In this document: positions 1 to 8,825 of the stretch, piece after piece | Layout of the letters: each line of letters opens with the position of its first letter | Numbering within the stretch: the first letter of the stretch is position 1 | Assembly (NCBI RefSeq): GCF_900162725.1 | Contig: NZ_LT799418.1 | Coordinates: 4,667,897-4,731,896, forward strand | Reading direction: 5' to 3' | Source: Parabacteroides sp. Marseille-P3160 | GTDB taxonomy: Bacteria > Bacteroidota > Bacteroidia > Bacteroidales > Tannerellaceae | DNA length: 64,000 bases | Position numbers and translations under genes: made by a program | The notes under the pieces: generated by a model | Told to the model about the DNA's origin: nothing | Databases searched by the model: none | The model's input: only the letters and a program-made list of their open reading frames with translations

Positions 1-413
1 AGATAAACGGCTCCACATTTCCGGCATCCAACAGTCTACCCTATCTCGTCAAACTGTCGGTAAGCTATCAAAATCTGCGCGTTGGGACTTTTGCTCTTAG
101 TTACATGGCACGTTCCGGGCTTCGTTTCACTCCAGTGACGGGAAGTGAATACGATCCGGCTACACAATTCTATGCTCCTATTTATGAACAGCCTATTAAT
201 TCGGCACAGATGAGACCTTACCATCGGATCGACTTTACGGCAAACAAACTCTTATTTATCGGGGAAAGCACCTTGATCACCTATTGCGCCATCAATAATA
301 TCCTTAATATCAAGAATAACAAGGAACGATTATACAATGGCGATTACAGTCGTTTTTCCTATGATTACTATGATTGCAGGATCATATACTTCGGGATGAT
401 GTTTAATTTTTAA
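1..413 (+). CDS. TonB-dependent outer membrane receptor, C-terminal part (truncated by window edge)
   Basis: The frame is open from the left edge (codons from base 3) to the TAA at 411-413, about 136 residues, so the gene begins outside the window. The translation has alternating hydrophobic and polar residues typical of beta strands, contains PYHRIDFTANKLL, and ends in YFGMMFNF. A C-terminal aromatic residue is the usual outer-membrane barrel signature. TonB-dependent receptors of Bacteroidetes commonly end this way, with a late strand containing an R-x-D motif. The substrate cannot be told from this end. The ATG at 105 is internal and not the true start. The next gene is convergent. Confidence 0.7.
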   Translation, partial: INGSTFPASNSLPYLVKLSVSYQNLRVGTFALSYMARSGLRFTPVTGSEYDPATQFYAPIYEQPINSAQMRPYHRIDFTANKLLFIGESTLITYCAINNILNIKNNKERLYNGDYSRFSYDYYDCRIIYFGMMFNF

Positions 414-452
414 ATATAAACGTCACCCCGAAACAATTTCTCCCTCCAAACC

Positions 453-2039
453 CTATTCCAATATCTCTCGATAAGCTACCGGGTCATTGATCAGGCGGAG
501 CGCTTCCTTGAAGCTGTCGTTATTGTCATTGACAATCTGGAAATACTCGCTCATGTCAAAAAGATCACGGGCGATCAACGCTTTGAGATATTGCTTAAAT
601 AGCGGTTTGGATTCCGTATATTCCTTTTCGTTATACTCCACCTTTTCAGCGTTTGCCAATGCAATCAGATCCTGCAAGATATCTTCCGTTATTTCAAAGT
701 CCTTTTTGTATGTGTCGAAAGACGGATATTTCTTTTTCAGCGAAGTACGGTTTTTGTCGATATAGTTCATCGCTTCGCGATTGACGATCCCAAGCCCGGC
801 AACCTTGCGGTAATACAGGGTAACTTTCGCCGTATCGATCGGGATAAAGACGTCCGGCATGATCCCCCCGCCGCCATACACCGTACGTTTTGAGACAAGG
901 GTATTATATTTCAGTGAATCCGGAAAATGGATGCTATCGGCACTGATCAGCTCGCCCCGATTATAACGATCGATCAGGTCATGCTGGTAATCTTCCATCT
1001 TCCCATTCTCATACGGTTTCTGGATACAACGCCCGGTTGGAGTATAATAGCGGGCTACCGTAAGGCGGATCATCGAACCGTCGGGCAGCGGAATCGGTTT
1101 CTGCACCAATCCCTTTCCAAACGTACGCCGTCCGAGAATGACACCGCGATCCCAGTCCTGCACCGCTCCGGCAAGGATCTCACTGGCGGAAGCCGATGTT
1201 TCGTCTACTAAAACGACCAAGCGCCCCTCTTCAAAGCTTCCTCTTGCACTGGCTTTCGCATCCTCACGCGGCTGCTTGCTGCCTTGCGTGTATACCACCA
1301 GTTTATTATCTCCCAGAAACTCATCCGCCAGGTCTATCGCAATGTTCAGGTAACCTCCCCCATTCCCTTGGAGGTCGAGGATGAGATTCTTCATCCCTTT
1401 CTTCTTCAATTGCTCCAGCGCAGTACGGAACTCATCCGCCGTCGAAGCGGAAAAGCGGCTCAACCGGATATATCCGGTCGATTTATCCGCCATATAAGAG
1501 GCATCCAGGCTATAGACCGGAATTTTATCACGGATAATCTTGAACTCCAATAGATCGGGATAATGATTTCTCTTCACTTTAATCCGGACTTCGGTACCCT
1601 TCCGCCCCTTGAGCTTCTTCATTACGTCATTCGTCTTCATCTTCACACCGGCAATCAAGGTGTCGTCCACCATGATAATACGGTCGCCGGCCAATAGGCC
1701 TACTTTTTCCGAAGGTCCGCCGGCAATGACCTGAATGATATACACAGTGTCCGTAAGCATATTAAACTGGATGCCAATGCCGTCGAAATTCCCTTGCAAA
1801 GGTTCGGTCATCTCTTTTGTTTCCTCCGGATCCGAATAAACGGAATGAGGATCGAGCTTCTCAAGCATCCCGACGATAGCATCTTCTACCAGTTTGGAAT
1901 CGTCTGTCGGATCCACATAGAACGTAGAAACAGCATAAAGTGCCATTGACAATTTACGGACATCCTGATTGATTTTCTGACTGTTGGCAGAAAAACATGC
2001 CATGGCGGCAAGCAATAATATATATACCGGTTGTTTCAT
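453..2039 (-). CDS. S41 family C-terminal processing peptidase
   Basis: A 528-residue periplasmic serine protease of the CtpA/Prc type, which cleaves proteins near their C termini. It has a signal peptide (about residues 1-20, ending FSANSQ), a PDZ domain around 85-155 with GIGIQF and GDRIIMVDD, and the S41 catalytic core. The core shows TSASASE with the likely nucleophile S284 and FGKGLVQ with the general base K309, 25 residues apart as in the Prc family. A C-terminal extension of about 150 residues is common in Bacteroidetes members. It starts 21 bp after coaD and is the last gene of the acetyltransferase-parE-coaD-protease run. Confidence 0.9.
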   Translation of the reverse strand: MKQPVYILLLAAMACFSANSQKINQDVRKLSMALYAVSTFYVDPTDDSKLVEDAIVGMLEKLDPHSVYSDPEETKEMTEPLQGNFDGIGIQFNMLTDTVYIIQVIAGGPSEKVGLLAGDRIIMVDDTLIAGVKMKTNDVMKKLKGRKGTEVRIKVKRNHYPDLLEFKIIRDKIPVYSLDASYMADKSTGYIRLSRFSASTADEFRTALEQLKKKGMKNLILDLQGNGGGYLNIAIDLADEFLGDNKLVVYTQGSKQPREDAKASARGSFEEGRLVVLVDETSASASEILAGAVQDWDRGVILGRRTFGKGLVQKPIPLPDGSMIRLTVARYYTPTGRCIQKPYENGKMEDYQHDLIDRYNRGELISADSIHFPDSLKYNTLVSKRTVYGGGGIMPDVFIPIDTAKVTLYYRKVAGLGIVNREAMNYIDKNRTSLKKKYPSFDTYKKDFEITEDILQDLIALANAEKVEYNEKEYTESKPLFKQYLKALIARDLFDMSEYFQIVNDNNDSFKEALRLINDPVAYREILE

Positions 2040-2060
2040 GGAATTCTTCTTCTATTTTAA

Positions 2061-2540
2061 TTAATATAATTTTGTTTCTTTCGGAACAAACATCGAAATG
2101 TCTTTCCCGTAGCTCAGCAATTCCCGGACAATGCTGGAACTAATATGAGTAAATTCCGGTTCAGTAAAAAGGATGAATGTATCGATGCCGGTCAGAACCC
2201 GGTTCACGTCAGCAATCGTCTTTTCGTATTCATAATCGTTCACCGTGCGTATACCGCGCATGATGAACCGCGCTCCCACCTCTGTCGCAAAATCGACCGT
2301 CAGGGAATTATAAGAGCGGACCGTCACCCGCGGTTCATTCCCGTATAAATTTTCAATGGCTTCCAAGCGTTTTTCCAGAGAAAAATAGGTGCTTTTCCGT
2401 TCATTAATGCCGATCGAAATAATGATCTCGTCAACTAATTCCAACCCTCGTCTCACCAAGGATTGGTGGCCGATCGTAAAAGGATCGAAAGTACCCGGAA
2501 AAAGGGCTCTTTTAACCACCCTGCCTTTATTTTCTTCCAT
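2061..2540 (-). CDS. coaD: Pantetheine-phosphate adenylyltransferase
   Basis: This enzyme transfers AMP from ATP to 4'-phosphopantetheine, giving dephospho-CoA, the fourth step of coenzyme A synthesis in the cytoplasm. The 159-residue length is normal. It has the nucleotidyltransferase signatures [12 protein letters not shown] near the N terminus (TIGH at about 22-25) and ISSSIVREL near the C terminus. It lies 21 bp downstream of parE on the same strand and is probably cotranscribed with it. No key residue appears to be missing. Confidence 0.95.
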   Translation of the reverse strand: MEENKGRVVKRALFPGTFDPFTIGHQSLVRRGLELVDEIIISIGINERKSTYFSLEKRLEAIENLYGNEPRVTVRSYNSLTVDFATEVGARFIMRGIRTVNDYEYEKTIADVNRVLTGIDTFILFTEPEFTHISSSIVRELLSYGKDISMFVPKETKLY

Positions 2541-2561
2541 CTTTTTTGTGCGTGATTTCCG

Positions 2562-4430
2562 TCAATTGTTCACCACGTCTTCTTCTATAACCAGATTATC
2601 AATAATAAAACCTTGCCGGTCCATTGTATTCTTACCCATATAGAACTCAAGCATTTCTTTGATCAAATCCTCCTTTTTCATCGTCACCGGATCCAACCGG
2701 ATGTCTTTTCCAATAAAATGCACGAATTCATCGGGTGAAATTTCGCCCAGCCCTTTGAAACGGGTAATTTCGGGGTTCTTCCCGACAGCCTGAATTGCGG
2801 CCAAGCGTTCTTCTTCACTATAACAATAAAAAGTCTTCTGTTTGTTCCGGATACGGAAAAGCGGCGTTTGCAGGATATAAACATGATTCCGCTTGATCAA
2901 GTCAGGGAAAAATTGCAGAAAGAAAGTAATCAACAATAACCTGATATGCATCCCGTCCACATCCGCATCGGTTGCAATGATCACTTTATTATAGCGCAAG
3001 CCCTCCAATCCGTCCTCTATATTCAATGCAGCCTGAAGCAGGTTAAATTCCTCGTTCTCATAGACAATCTTCTTTGTCAGGCCGAAACTGTTCAACGGTT
3101 TCCCTCGTAAACTGAATACCGCTTGCAGATTCGGATCCCGGCTTTTCGTAATCGAACCGCTGGCTGAATCCCCTTCGGTAATGAAGATACTGGCTTCTTC
3201 CCTTTTCTCTCCCTTCGGATCATTCAGATGGATACGGCAGTCACGCAGTTTCTTGTTATGCAGGCTCGCCTTCTTCGCCCGGTCGCGCGCCAGTTTGGAG
3301 ATGCCGGCAATAGCTTTCCGCTCTTTCTCGGATTCCAGGATCTTTTTAAGCAAGAGATCGGCCGTTTCCAAATGCTTATGCAGGTAATTATCCAGTTCCT
3401 TCTTTAGGAAATCCCCGATGAACTTGGCGATTGTCACACCGTTGGGAGCGATATCCTTCGAGCCGAGTTTTGTTTTCGTCTGGCTCTCGAAGACCGGTTC
3501 CTCCACCTTGATGCTGATGGCCGTTACAATACCGGCCCGGACATCCGCATATTCGAAGTTCTTGTTATAATACTCTTTGATTACCCGGCAAAGCGACTCG
3601 CGGAAAGCGGAAAGATGTGTTCCTCCCTGCGTCGTATACTGCCCGTTCACAAAGGAATAATACTCTTCCCCATATTGGTTGCTGTGCGTAATCACGATTT
3701 CAATATCCTCTCCCTTCAAATGGATGACAGGATAAAGCGGCTCGGTGGTCATATTCTCATTCAGCAGATCCGCCAGGCCATTCTGGGAATAAAACTTCTT
3801 CCCATTATACACAATCGTCAGTCCCGCATTGAGGAATACATAATTCTTCAACAGGCTCTCCACATATTCGTCCTTATAATGGTAGTTCTGGAAGATCTCC
3901 CGGTCAGGAATGAAGTAAACAGACGTCCCGTTCCGTTCGGTCGTCGCTTCGACCTCCGAATCCTTGCTCACAACCGCACGACAATATTCGATCTCTTTCT
4001 TCTCGCCGTCACGATAGCTGACGATGGAAAAGAAGCTGCTTAGTGCATTGACAGCCTTGATACCCACGCCGTTCAGCCCGACTGATTTTTTAAAGGCCTT
4101 ACTGTCATATTTTGCTCCGGTATTCATCTTACTGGAGACATCCAGCACTTTTCCGAGCGGAATTCCACGTCCGTAGTCACGGACTTCCACTGTTCCTTCT
4201 TCGATCGTAATTTTGATTGTTTTTCCATAACCCATCATATATTCATCGATCGAATTATCCAGAACTTCTTTCAACAAAACATAAATTCCATCATCTGCGT
4301 AGCTTCCGTCTCCCAGCTTACCGATATACATGCCAGGGCGACGCCGAATATGCTCCATCCAGTCCAGCGTTTTGATATCATCTTCTTCGTAGGCTGTTTG
4401 TTGCTGCATGGCAGAATTTAATTCATTCAT
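2562..4430 (-). CDS. parE: DNA topoisomerase IV subunit B (type IIA, ATPase subunit)
   Basis: The ATPase subunit of a type IIA topoisomerase that decatenates daughter chromosomes. I chose the ATG at 4430 ([10 protein letters not shown], 622 residues) because an AAGGAG ribosome binding site lies about 10 bases upstream; the longer open frame up to 4556 overlaps the preceding gene. GHKL ATPase motifs are visible ([30 protein letters not shown]), then a transducer region and the TOPRIM motif [10 protein letters not shown] with the acidic pair in [22 protein letters not shown] rather than EGDSAGGSA points to ParE over GyrB. The partner parC is not in the window. Confidence 0.9.
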   Translation of the reverse strand: MNELNSAMQQQTAYEEDDIKTLDWMEHIRRRPGMYIGKLGDGSYADDGIYVLLKEVLDNSIDEYMMGYGKTIKITIEEGTVEVRDYGRGIPLGKVLDVSSKMNTGAKYDSKAFKKSVGLNGVGIKAVNALSSFFSIVSYRDGEKKEIEYCRAVVSKDSEVEATTERNGTSVYFIPDREIFQNYHYKDEYVESLLKNYVFLNAGLTIVYNGKKFYSQNGLADLLNENMTTEPLYPVIHLKGEDIEIVITHSNQYGEEYYSFVNGQYTTQGGTHLSAFRESLCRVIKEYYNKNFEYADVRAGIVTAISIKVEEPVFESQTKTKLGSKDIAPNGVTIAKFIGDFLKKELDNYLHKHLETADLLLKKILESEKERKAIAGISKLARDRAKKASLHNKKLRDCRIHLNDPKGEKREEASIFITEGDSASGSITKSRDPNLQAVFSLRGKPLNSFGLTKKIVYENEEFNLLQAALNIEDGLEGLRYNKVIIATDADVDGMHIRLLLITFFLQFFPDLIKRNHVYILQTPLFRIRNKQKTFYCYSEEERLAAIQAVGKNPEITRFKGLGEISPDEFVHFIGKDIRLDPVTMKKEDLIKEMLEFYMGKNTMDRQGFIIDNLVIEEDVVNN

Positions 4431-4446
4431 AAATACATTCTCCTTT

Positions 4447-5574
4447 TTATATCTTTTTGATGAAAGCTCTCCTTGTTTTATGATGCTCTCTCCGGAAATA
4501 ATCCCACTGTGACTGTATCGCATTATTGGATTCCAGTTCCGGATTACTTTCCGCATACTCCACTCCCAATTTCCGGTATACCGGGATCAGGTCGTTAAAC
4601 AAAAGGGCATTCACTCCCTTATTCTTATATTCGGGAAGAACGCCGGCCAGATACAGATCCACCACCTTCGGCTTGCATTTGTACGCTTTTAACAAATGAA
4701 TAAAGCCGAAGGGGAAAAAAGAACCCCTCGCCTTCTGCAAAGCCCTCGACAAATTAGGCAGAGAGATCCCGAAGCCTACCACCCGGTCGTCCGCCTCCCG
4801 GATAATTAACGTCACCAGATCCAGCCGGATCATCGGAATATACATATTGACATAATAGTCAATCTGCTTTGGCGTCAGCGGAGCAAAGCCGTAAAGAGGC
4901 GTATAGGCTTCATTCAGCGTTTCAAAGATCTGATGGGCGTATGGGTAAACCTCCCTTTCCCGCTTGAACTTCTTTATTTTCAGTCCGTATTTCTGCTTTA
5001 CGATCTCCCCGATACGCAAATGCTTCTCAGGAATTTCGTCCGGAATATAGATCTTATATTCGTTCCAATCCTGATCCTTCACATACCCCATCCTGGCCAT
5101 GTGCTCCGGATAATAGGGATAGTTATAAATCGCTGCCATCGTACCCAATTGGTCAAAGCCCTCGATTAACATCCCCTCATAGTCCATATCCGTAAAACCC
5201 AACGGCCCCTGAATCGCTTCCATGCCTTTGCCTTTCGCCCAGTTTTCCACGGCGGAAAACAGGCTGTCAACTACTTCGGCGTCATCGATGAAGTCCACAA
5301 AACCAAAACGGGCATTCTTCTCATTCCAAACTTGATTGCTCGGATAATTAATGATGCCGGCAATGCGCCCGACGATTTCTTCCCCGCGATAAGCAAGGAA
5401 AAGAACAGCATCACAGACCTCAAAGGCCGGATTTTTATCCCTGCTTAATGTAACGAGCTGCTCATCAATCAAGCCCGGCACATAATATGGATTATCTTTA
5501 TACAAGTCAAGGCTAAAAGTTATAAACTTCTTTAACTCTTTCCTGGATGTAACCTCCTTGATTTCTATACTCAT
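4447..5574 (-). CDS. GNAT-like acetyltransferase family protein of unknown substrate
   Basis: A 375-residue protein taken from the ATG at 5574 ([10 protein letters not shown]); an upstream ATG would add seven residues. The N-terminal half contains a GNAT-like stretch ([17 protein letters not shown]) and the C-terminal part has [12 protein letters not shown] and NKGVNALLF, resembling the acetyl-CoA binding region of a second GNAT fold. It looks like the widespread Bacteroidetes two-domain acyltransferase-like proteins with no assigned substrate. It has no signal peptide and so is cytoplasmic. It is the first gene before parE (gap 16 bp) and is served by the promoter at 5593-5625. Confidence 0.65.
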   Translation of the reverse strand: MSIEIKEVTSRKELKKFITFSLDLYKDNPYYVPGLIDEQLVTLSRDKNPAFEVCDAVLFLAYRGEEIVGRIAGIINYPSNQVWNEKNARFGFVDFIDDAEVVDSLFSAVENWAKGKGMEAIQGPLGFTDMDYEGMLIEGFDQLGTMAAIYNYPYYPEHMARMGYVKDQDWNEYKIYIPDEIPEKHLRIGEIVKQKYGLKIKKFKREREVYPYAHQIFETLNEAYTPLYGFAPLTPKQIDYYVNMYIPMIRLDLVTLIIREADDRVVGFGISLPNLSRALQKARGSFFPFGFIHLLKAYKCKPKVVDLYLAGVLPEYKNKGVNALLFNDLIPVYRKLGVEYAESNPELESNNAIQSQWDYFRREHHKTRRAFIKKI

Positions 5575-5592
5575 TGGTTCACAGTTTGATCG

Positions 5593-5625
5593 CAAAAGTA
5601 ATTATTTTAACGAATTAGATGCAAA
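5593..5625 (-). promoter_or_regulatory. Bacteroidetes-type promoter for the acetyltransferase-parE-coaD-protease operon
   Basis: On the minus strand a -33 TTTG (5625-5622) is followed after 21 bases by a -7 TACTTTTG (5600-5593). This matches the Bacteroides primary sigma consensus TTTG-N19-21-TAnnTTTG. The predicted start of transcription falls about a dozen bases before the ATG at 5574, giving a very short leader. A second TACCTTTG (5629-5622) overlaps the -33 element. Confidence 0.65.
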
Positions 5626-5771
5626 GGTACAACGAAATACTCTTGGAAAAGCGGAGAATCTGTTTAAATTTTACCGAAATATCCTTTTATATGTACCCAG
5701 GAATTTCCTTTCCTTCCCTTAAATCTCTTTTCCACATACCCAAGCAGCAAGATTCCAATAAAGGTCACCAC

Positions 5772-5871
5772 CCTGAAAATCCAGTGCAGTCAATGACTTG
5801 ATTCAGCATACTCATTTCTGAAATCCAGTATACTCATTTATAAAATCCAGTGCACTGGATTTTCCGTACAA
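5772..5871. repeat. Tandem units with CAGTGCACTG-like core, ending in a perfect 22-bp palindrome
   Basis: Imperfect units of about 20-26 bases resembling AAATCCAGTGCACTCATTTA are repeated about four times. The last unit closes as a perfect 22-bp palindrome at 5842-5863. The same unit series, same order and same right flank CCGTACAA occur at 47329-47430, so this is a dispersed element and not a chance repeat. The terminal inverted repeats seen around the 47-kb copy are not visible here. Confidence 0.75.
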
Positions 5872-5878
5872 GTCAGTA

Positions 5879-5900
5879 GAGACGCATTGCCATGTGTCTC
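5879..5900. repeat. Hairpin GAGACGCAT / ATGTGTCTC
   Basis: Nine-base arms at 5879-5887 and 5892-5900 with one G-U pair and a four-base loop lie directly beside the tandem repeat. The sequence resembles short extragenic hairpins of the GTAGAGACGCAT type that I recall as frequent in Bacteroidetes; that resemblance is from memory. It is not followed by a T-run, so a terminator role is unlikely. Confidence 0.5.
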
Positions 5901-6025
5901 CCCTCGGCGTAACGTCCATATTGCACCGAACGGAAATAAAATCGAACAAGTATCGATATTTTTTCAAAAAGATGCAACGCCGGCCATGTCCTTACGTCTT
6001 TATTAAAAACAAATGCTTTAAAAAG

Positions 6026-6838
6026 ATGAAAACAAAATGGATTATCAGTTTAGCAATCTTCTTTTTCTTTGGGATTGCTACTTCTTTTGCTGCAAATAAC
6101 AAAATCAAGGGAAATGGGAAAGCGGTAAAGAAAGTCTTCTCAATCGAAGATTATGAAAAAATTTCGAGTGCAGGCCCGGTCGTCTTCGTATATGAACAAT
6201 CGAGTGCAAGTCCCTACCTGGAAGTAACATTGGATGAAAACCTCTTCGAATACCTGAAAGTCGAAGTAAAAGAGAAAGAACTTAAAATCGGGCCGAAAAG
6301 TGTAATGACTATTTTGGGCAACACTTCTTATAACCTCCAGCCTACCGTGTTTAAGGTTAAATCCAATTCCAAAACATTGAAGGAACTGAATACGGCTGGG
6401 AGTGGGGATTTTATCATAAACAGCACCTTGTCGACAGACCGGCTTGTGTTGAACCTGGCGGGAAGCGGAAATATCCAACTGCCTAAACCACTTGCCGTCT
6501 CCCGACTTGAACTTAACACAGCCGGAAGCGGAAGCATCCGTTCCGATAACCTGAAAGCCGATGAATTATCCTGCAATGTTGCTGGTTCCGGTTCGGCGTC
6601 TTTGGCCGGGACAACGGACAAAGCCTCCTTTAACCTCAGCGGCAGCGGGAGTGTAAAGGCCTACGGTTGCAAGGCGAATACGGTTTCCTGCAGCATTGCA
6701 GGCAGCGGTTCGGTGGAAACCTATGCCGATAACAAACTGAGCGCAAACATCATCGGTAGCGGAGATATTTACTACAAAGGAGATCCGGAAGTCAAGAAAA
6801 GCACGATGGGTTCCGGTAAAGTCCAAGCTTCCAATTAA
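6026..6838 (+). CDS. Secreted DUF2807 (head GIN) protein with GSG repeats
   Basis: A 270-residue exported protein with a signal peptide (MKTKWIISLAIFFFFG to SFAA). I chose the ATG at 6026 because the signal peptide begins there; the frame is open upstream to 5894 but that part is not protein-like. After an adhesin-like N-terminal domain, the motif [AMIS]GSG recurs about every 20 residues (AGSGDF, AGSGNI, AGSGSI, AGSGSA, SGSGSV, AGSGSV, IGSGDI, MGSGKV). This is typical of the DUF2807 right-handed beta-helix. The family is called a putative auto-transporter adhesin, but its function is not known. It is convergent with the epimerase gene, 9 bp apart. Confidence 0.85.
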   Translation: MKTKWIISLAIFFFFGIATSFAANNKIKGNGKAVKKVFSIEDYEKISSAGPVVFVYEQSSASPYLEVTLDENLFEYLKVEVKEKELKIGPKSVMTILGNTSYNLQPTVFKVKSNSKTLKELNTAGSGDFIINSTLSTDRLVLNLAGSGNIQLPKPLAVSRLELNTAGSGSIRSDNLKADELSCNVAGSGSASLAGTTDKASFNLSGSGSVKAYGCKANTVSCSIAGSGSVETYADNKLSANIIGSGDIYYKGDPEVKKSTMGSGKVQASN

Positions 6839-6847
6839 TCTCAGAAA

Positions 6848-7855
6848 TCATAGCCAACCTTTCTCACGGTACCAGGCGATGCTCTCTTCCAACCCTTTCT
6901 CCAACAGGAAAGATGGAACAAAACCCAACTCATCCTGAAGCGGTGCGGTCTCACAGATCCAATTGCGCTGTTTCAGGATGAGGTATTTATCACTGTTCAG
7001 GGTCATTGCCTTCCCTGTCAGTTTCCCTATCCCTTCCGAACAAAGGCAGGCAAGCTTCACCAAGCCAAGCGGGATACGCAGGTGCAACACCTGCTTCTTC
7101 CCCAATAAACGCTGGATCAGGCGGGCAAAAGACGTATCGGTATACACATCCCCGTCCGCCACGAAATAATGCCGGTTCACCAGTCCTTCTTTCTCCAAGG
7201 CCAGAAAGGCTGCCCGTGCCAAGTCCTTCACATAGATGAACGTGATCCGTTGCGGTTTGAGTCCGACCGTAAAGTCAAAGCCGGACCTGATACTTTGGAT
7301 TTCCAGAAAATAATCCTTATCGCCGGGTCCATAGACTCCGGTCGGACGAAGAATGATATAAGGGAAATAAGATTGCTCGCGAAGATATTTCTCCGCCTGC
7401 AATTTGCTACGGCCGTAAGCCGTATCCGGGTTTTGCGGATCCTCCAGGCGGATGGGGTGGAAAGTCTTTTCATCCCCAGCCCCGTAGCTGCTCAAGCTGC
7501 TCATCAGCAGGAATTTCTTCGGGGAGGCCCCGGCGGCGGCCAGGGATTGAATCAAATGGGAGGTATATTCAGCGTTCACAAGGAAAAAATCTTCCTTGCG
7601 GGGTGTTTTCGTTAATCCCGCATTATGGATCACATAGTCCCAGGCGCCATATTCTTTCACGAATGCCTTCAGTTGGGCGGTCAACGCTTCCGGATCGGAA
7701 TAATGCAGGTCGATAAAACGGATCCGTCCGTCCTGCAGGCGCTCTCTGGGACTGCTTTTCCGCACGCCTGCCCAGACTTCATAGCCACGCCCCAGCGCCT
7801 CCTCTACCAGATACCCCCCAATGAAGCCGCTGGCTCCGGTAATCAATAGTCTCAT
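6848..7855 (-). CDS. NAD(P)-dependent epimerase/dehydratase (extended SDR)
   Basis: A 335-residue extended short-chain dehydrogenase/reductase. The start at 7855 gives MRLLITGASGFIGG, a standard N-terminal dinucleotide-binding GxxGxxG motif (residues 7-13); the upstream extension lacks homology-like character. The catalytic pair is Y147 and K151 in AYGRSK, with an upstream Ser in MSSLSSYG. Relatives act on nucleotide sugars or on sterol- and flavonol-type substrates, and the substrate here cannot be decided. Its ATG overlaps the stop of the small membrane protein gene by four bases (ATGA), so the two are translationally coupled. Confidence 0.8.
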   Translation of the reverse strand: MRLLITGASGFIGGYLVEEALGRGYEVWAGVRKSSPRERLQDGRIRFIDLHYSDPEALTAQLKAFVKEYGAWDYVIHNAGLTKTPRKEDFFLVNAEYTSHLIQSLAAAGASPKKFLLMSSLSSYGAGDEKTFHPIRLEDPQNPDTAYGRSKLQAEKYLREQSYFPYIILRPTGVYGPGDKDYFLEIQSIRSGFDFTVGLKPQRITFIYVKDLARAAFLALEKEGLVNRHYFVADGDVYTDTSFARLIQRLLGKKQVLHLRIPLGLVKLACLCSEGIGKLTGKAMTLNSDKYLILKQRNWICETAPLQDELGFVPSFLLEKGLEESIAWYREKGWL

Positions 7856-8052
7856 TCGTCTTTTCCTTTCATATAATAGATGTAATAATACCATAGGAGG
7901 CCGATCCAGTTTAGGAACACGATGGTCAACATCCAGAGAATCTTCTGCTTTATAGTGAGTATCGGATTCTGCTGCACAGCTTTAATCCCGAAGAGGATCA
8001 CCGCAACTCCGACAATATATCCGATTTCGGGAAAAGAGATCATAGCTAACAT
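7852..8052 (-). CDS. Small PLDc_N-domain membrane protein
   Basis: From the ATG at 8052 this is 66 residues (an ATG at 8043 is also possible). It has two hydrophobic segments, IGYIVGVAVILFGIKAV and ILWMLTIVFLNWIGLLWYYY, joined by a short polar loop. The pattern fits the phospholipase D N-terminal membrane domain family (PLDc_N), which in other proteins anchors cardiolipin synthases but occurs alone in many Bacteroidetes. No catalytic HKD motif is present. It starts 15 bp after the zinc ABC ATPase stop and overlaps the epimerase by four bases, so it sits inside the znuA-ATPase-epimerase transcription unit. Confidence 0.7.
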   Translation of the reverse strand: MLAMISFPEIGYIVGVAVILFGIKAVQQNPILTIKQKILWMLTIVFLNWIGLLWYYYIYYMKGKDE

Positions 8053-8066
8053 CGTGATTCCCTTCC

Positions 8067-8825
8067 TCAGTGATCGTGCCTTTTCAGTACCCGGTGAGGC
8101 AAGTCGCCATGACCGATCAGTTCTATCGGACAAGCATACGTTTCGTTCAGCCAATCCGTCGTAACATCCGTCCCGGGATGATAATGCAAGGTCTCATTCA
8201 CACAAGCAATGTTCTTCACCATGGCCAGGATGGTTCCGATGTCATGGGAAACGAGAATGATGGCGCTCTCCCGGTTGATTTCACCCAGCAACTCGTAAAA
8301 ACGCGACTCAAAGCGCTTGTCCACATACGAATTAGGTTCATCCAAGATCAGCAACCGGGGACGTGAGACGATAGAACGCCCCAGCAGAACACGCTGCAAC
8401 TGCCCTCCCGAAAGTTCTCCGATAGCCCTCCCGGCCAGGTCGTCCAGCCCCATCTGGGTAATAACCTCCCCGATCCGCAGCTTCTGTTCTCCGGTAAAAT
8501 CACGGAAACGGCGTTTCTCGGAGGCAAGTCCGGAGGCAATCACTTCCTTTACGGAAATTGGGAACTTCCGGTCGATCTGATTCAACTGAGGAAGATATCC
8601 TATCTTCAAGGAAGGCACTTCATGCCCCTCCGAAAAGAAAGTAACCGTGCCGGACACCGGTTCCAACAAACCGAGGATCACCTTCAGCAACGTCGTTTTT
8701 CCACCGCCGTTCGGACCGATAATCCCAAGGAAATCATCACTGAAGACCTCCAGCGAAACATTTCTCAGAGCTATTTTGGTTCCGTACGCAGTCGTGACGC
8801 CTTTTATTTCAATCAGCTTTTCCAT
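8067..8825 (-). CDS. znuC: Metal (zinc-type) ABC transporter ATP-binding protein
   Basis: The 252-residue ATPase subunit of a zinc/manganese importer. It has Walker A GPNGGGKTT (37-45), the signature LSGGQ (138-142) and Walker B LLILDEP (158-164). The C terminus is rich in His and Cys and ends HRVLKRHDH, consistent with metal-related ABC ATPases. It overlaps the substrate-binding protein gene by 17 bp. No permease gene (ZnuB-like, multi-span) follows: the next gene encodes a PLDc_N protein. The partner permease must therefore be elsewhere. The symbol is by family; manganese or iron transport is possible. Confidence 0.8.
   Translation of the reverse strand: MEKLIEIKGVTTAYGTKIALRNVSLEVFSDDFLGIIGPNGGGKTTLLKVILGLLEPVSGTVTFFSEGHEVPSLKIGYLPQLNQIDRKFPISVKEVIASGLASEKRRFRDFTGEQKLRIGEVITQMGLDDLAGRAIGELSGGQLQRVLLGRSIVSRPRLLILDEPNSYVDKRFESRFYELLGEINRESAIILVSHDIGTILAMVKNIACVNETLHYHPGTDVTTDWLNETYACPIELIGHGDLPHRVLKRHDH

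Larger units (their letters stand above)
5575..6025. other. 451-bp divergent intergenic region
   Basis: This region lies between the divergent acetyltransferase and GSG-repeat protein genes. It holds the minus-strand promoter at 5593-5625, the tandem repeat at 5772-5871 and a hairpin at 5879-5900. Short reading frames here resemble no protein I know and overlap the repeats. I could not identify a clear plus-strand promoter for the gene at 6026. Confidence 0.6.

Noticed and set aside
4431-4556. N-terminal extension of ParE
   Set aside because: It overlaps the acetyltransferase-like gene, and a good ribosome binding site precedes the ATG at 4430.
5894-6025. N-terminal extension of the GSG-repeat protein
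   Set aside because: The extension precedes a typical signal peptide at 6026 and starts inside a repeat hairpin; an internal signal would be unlikely.
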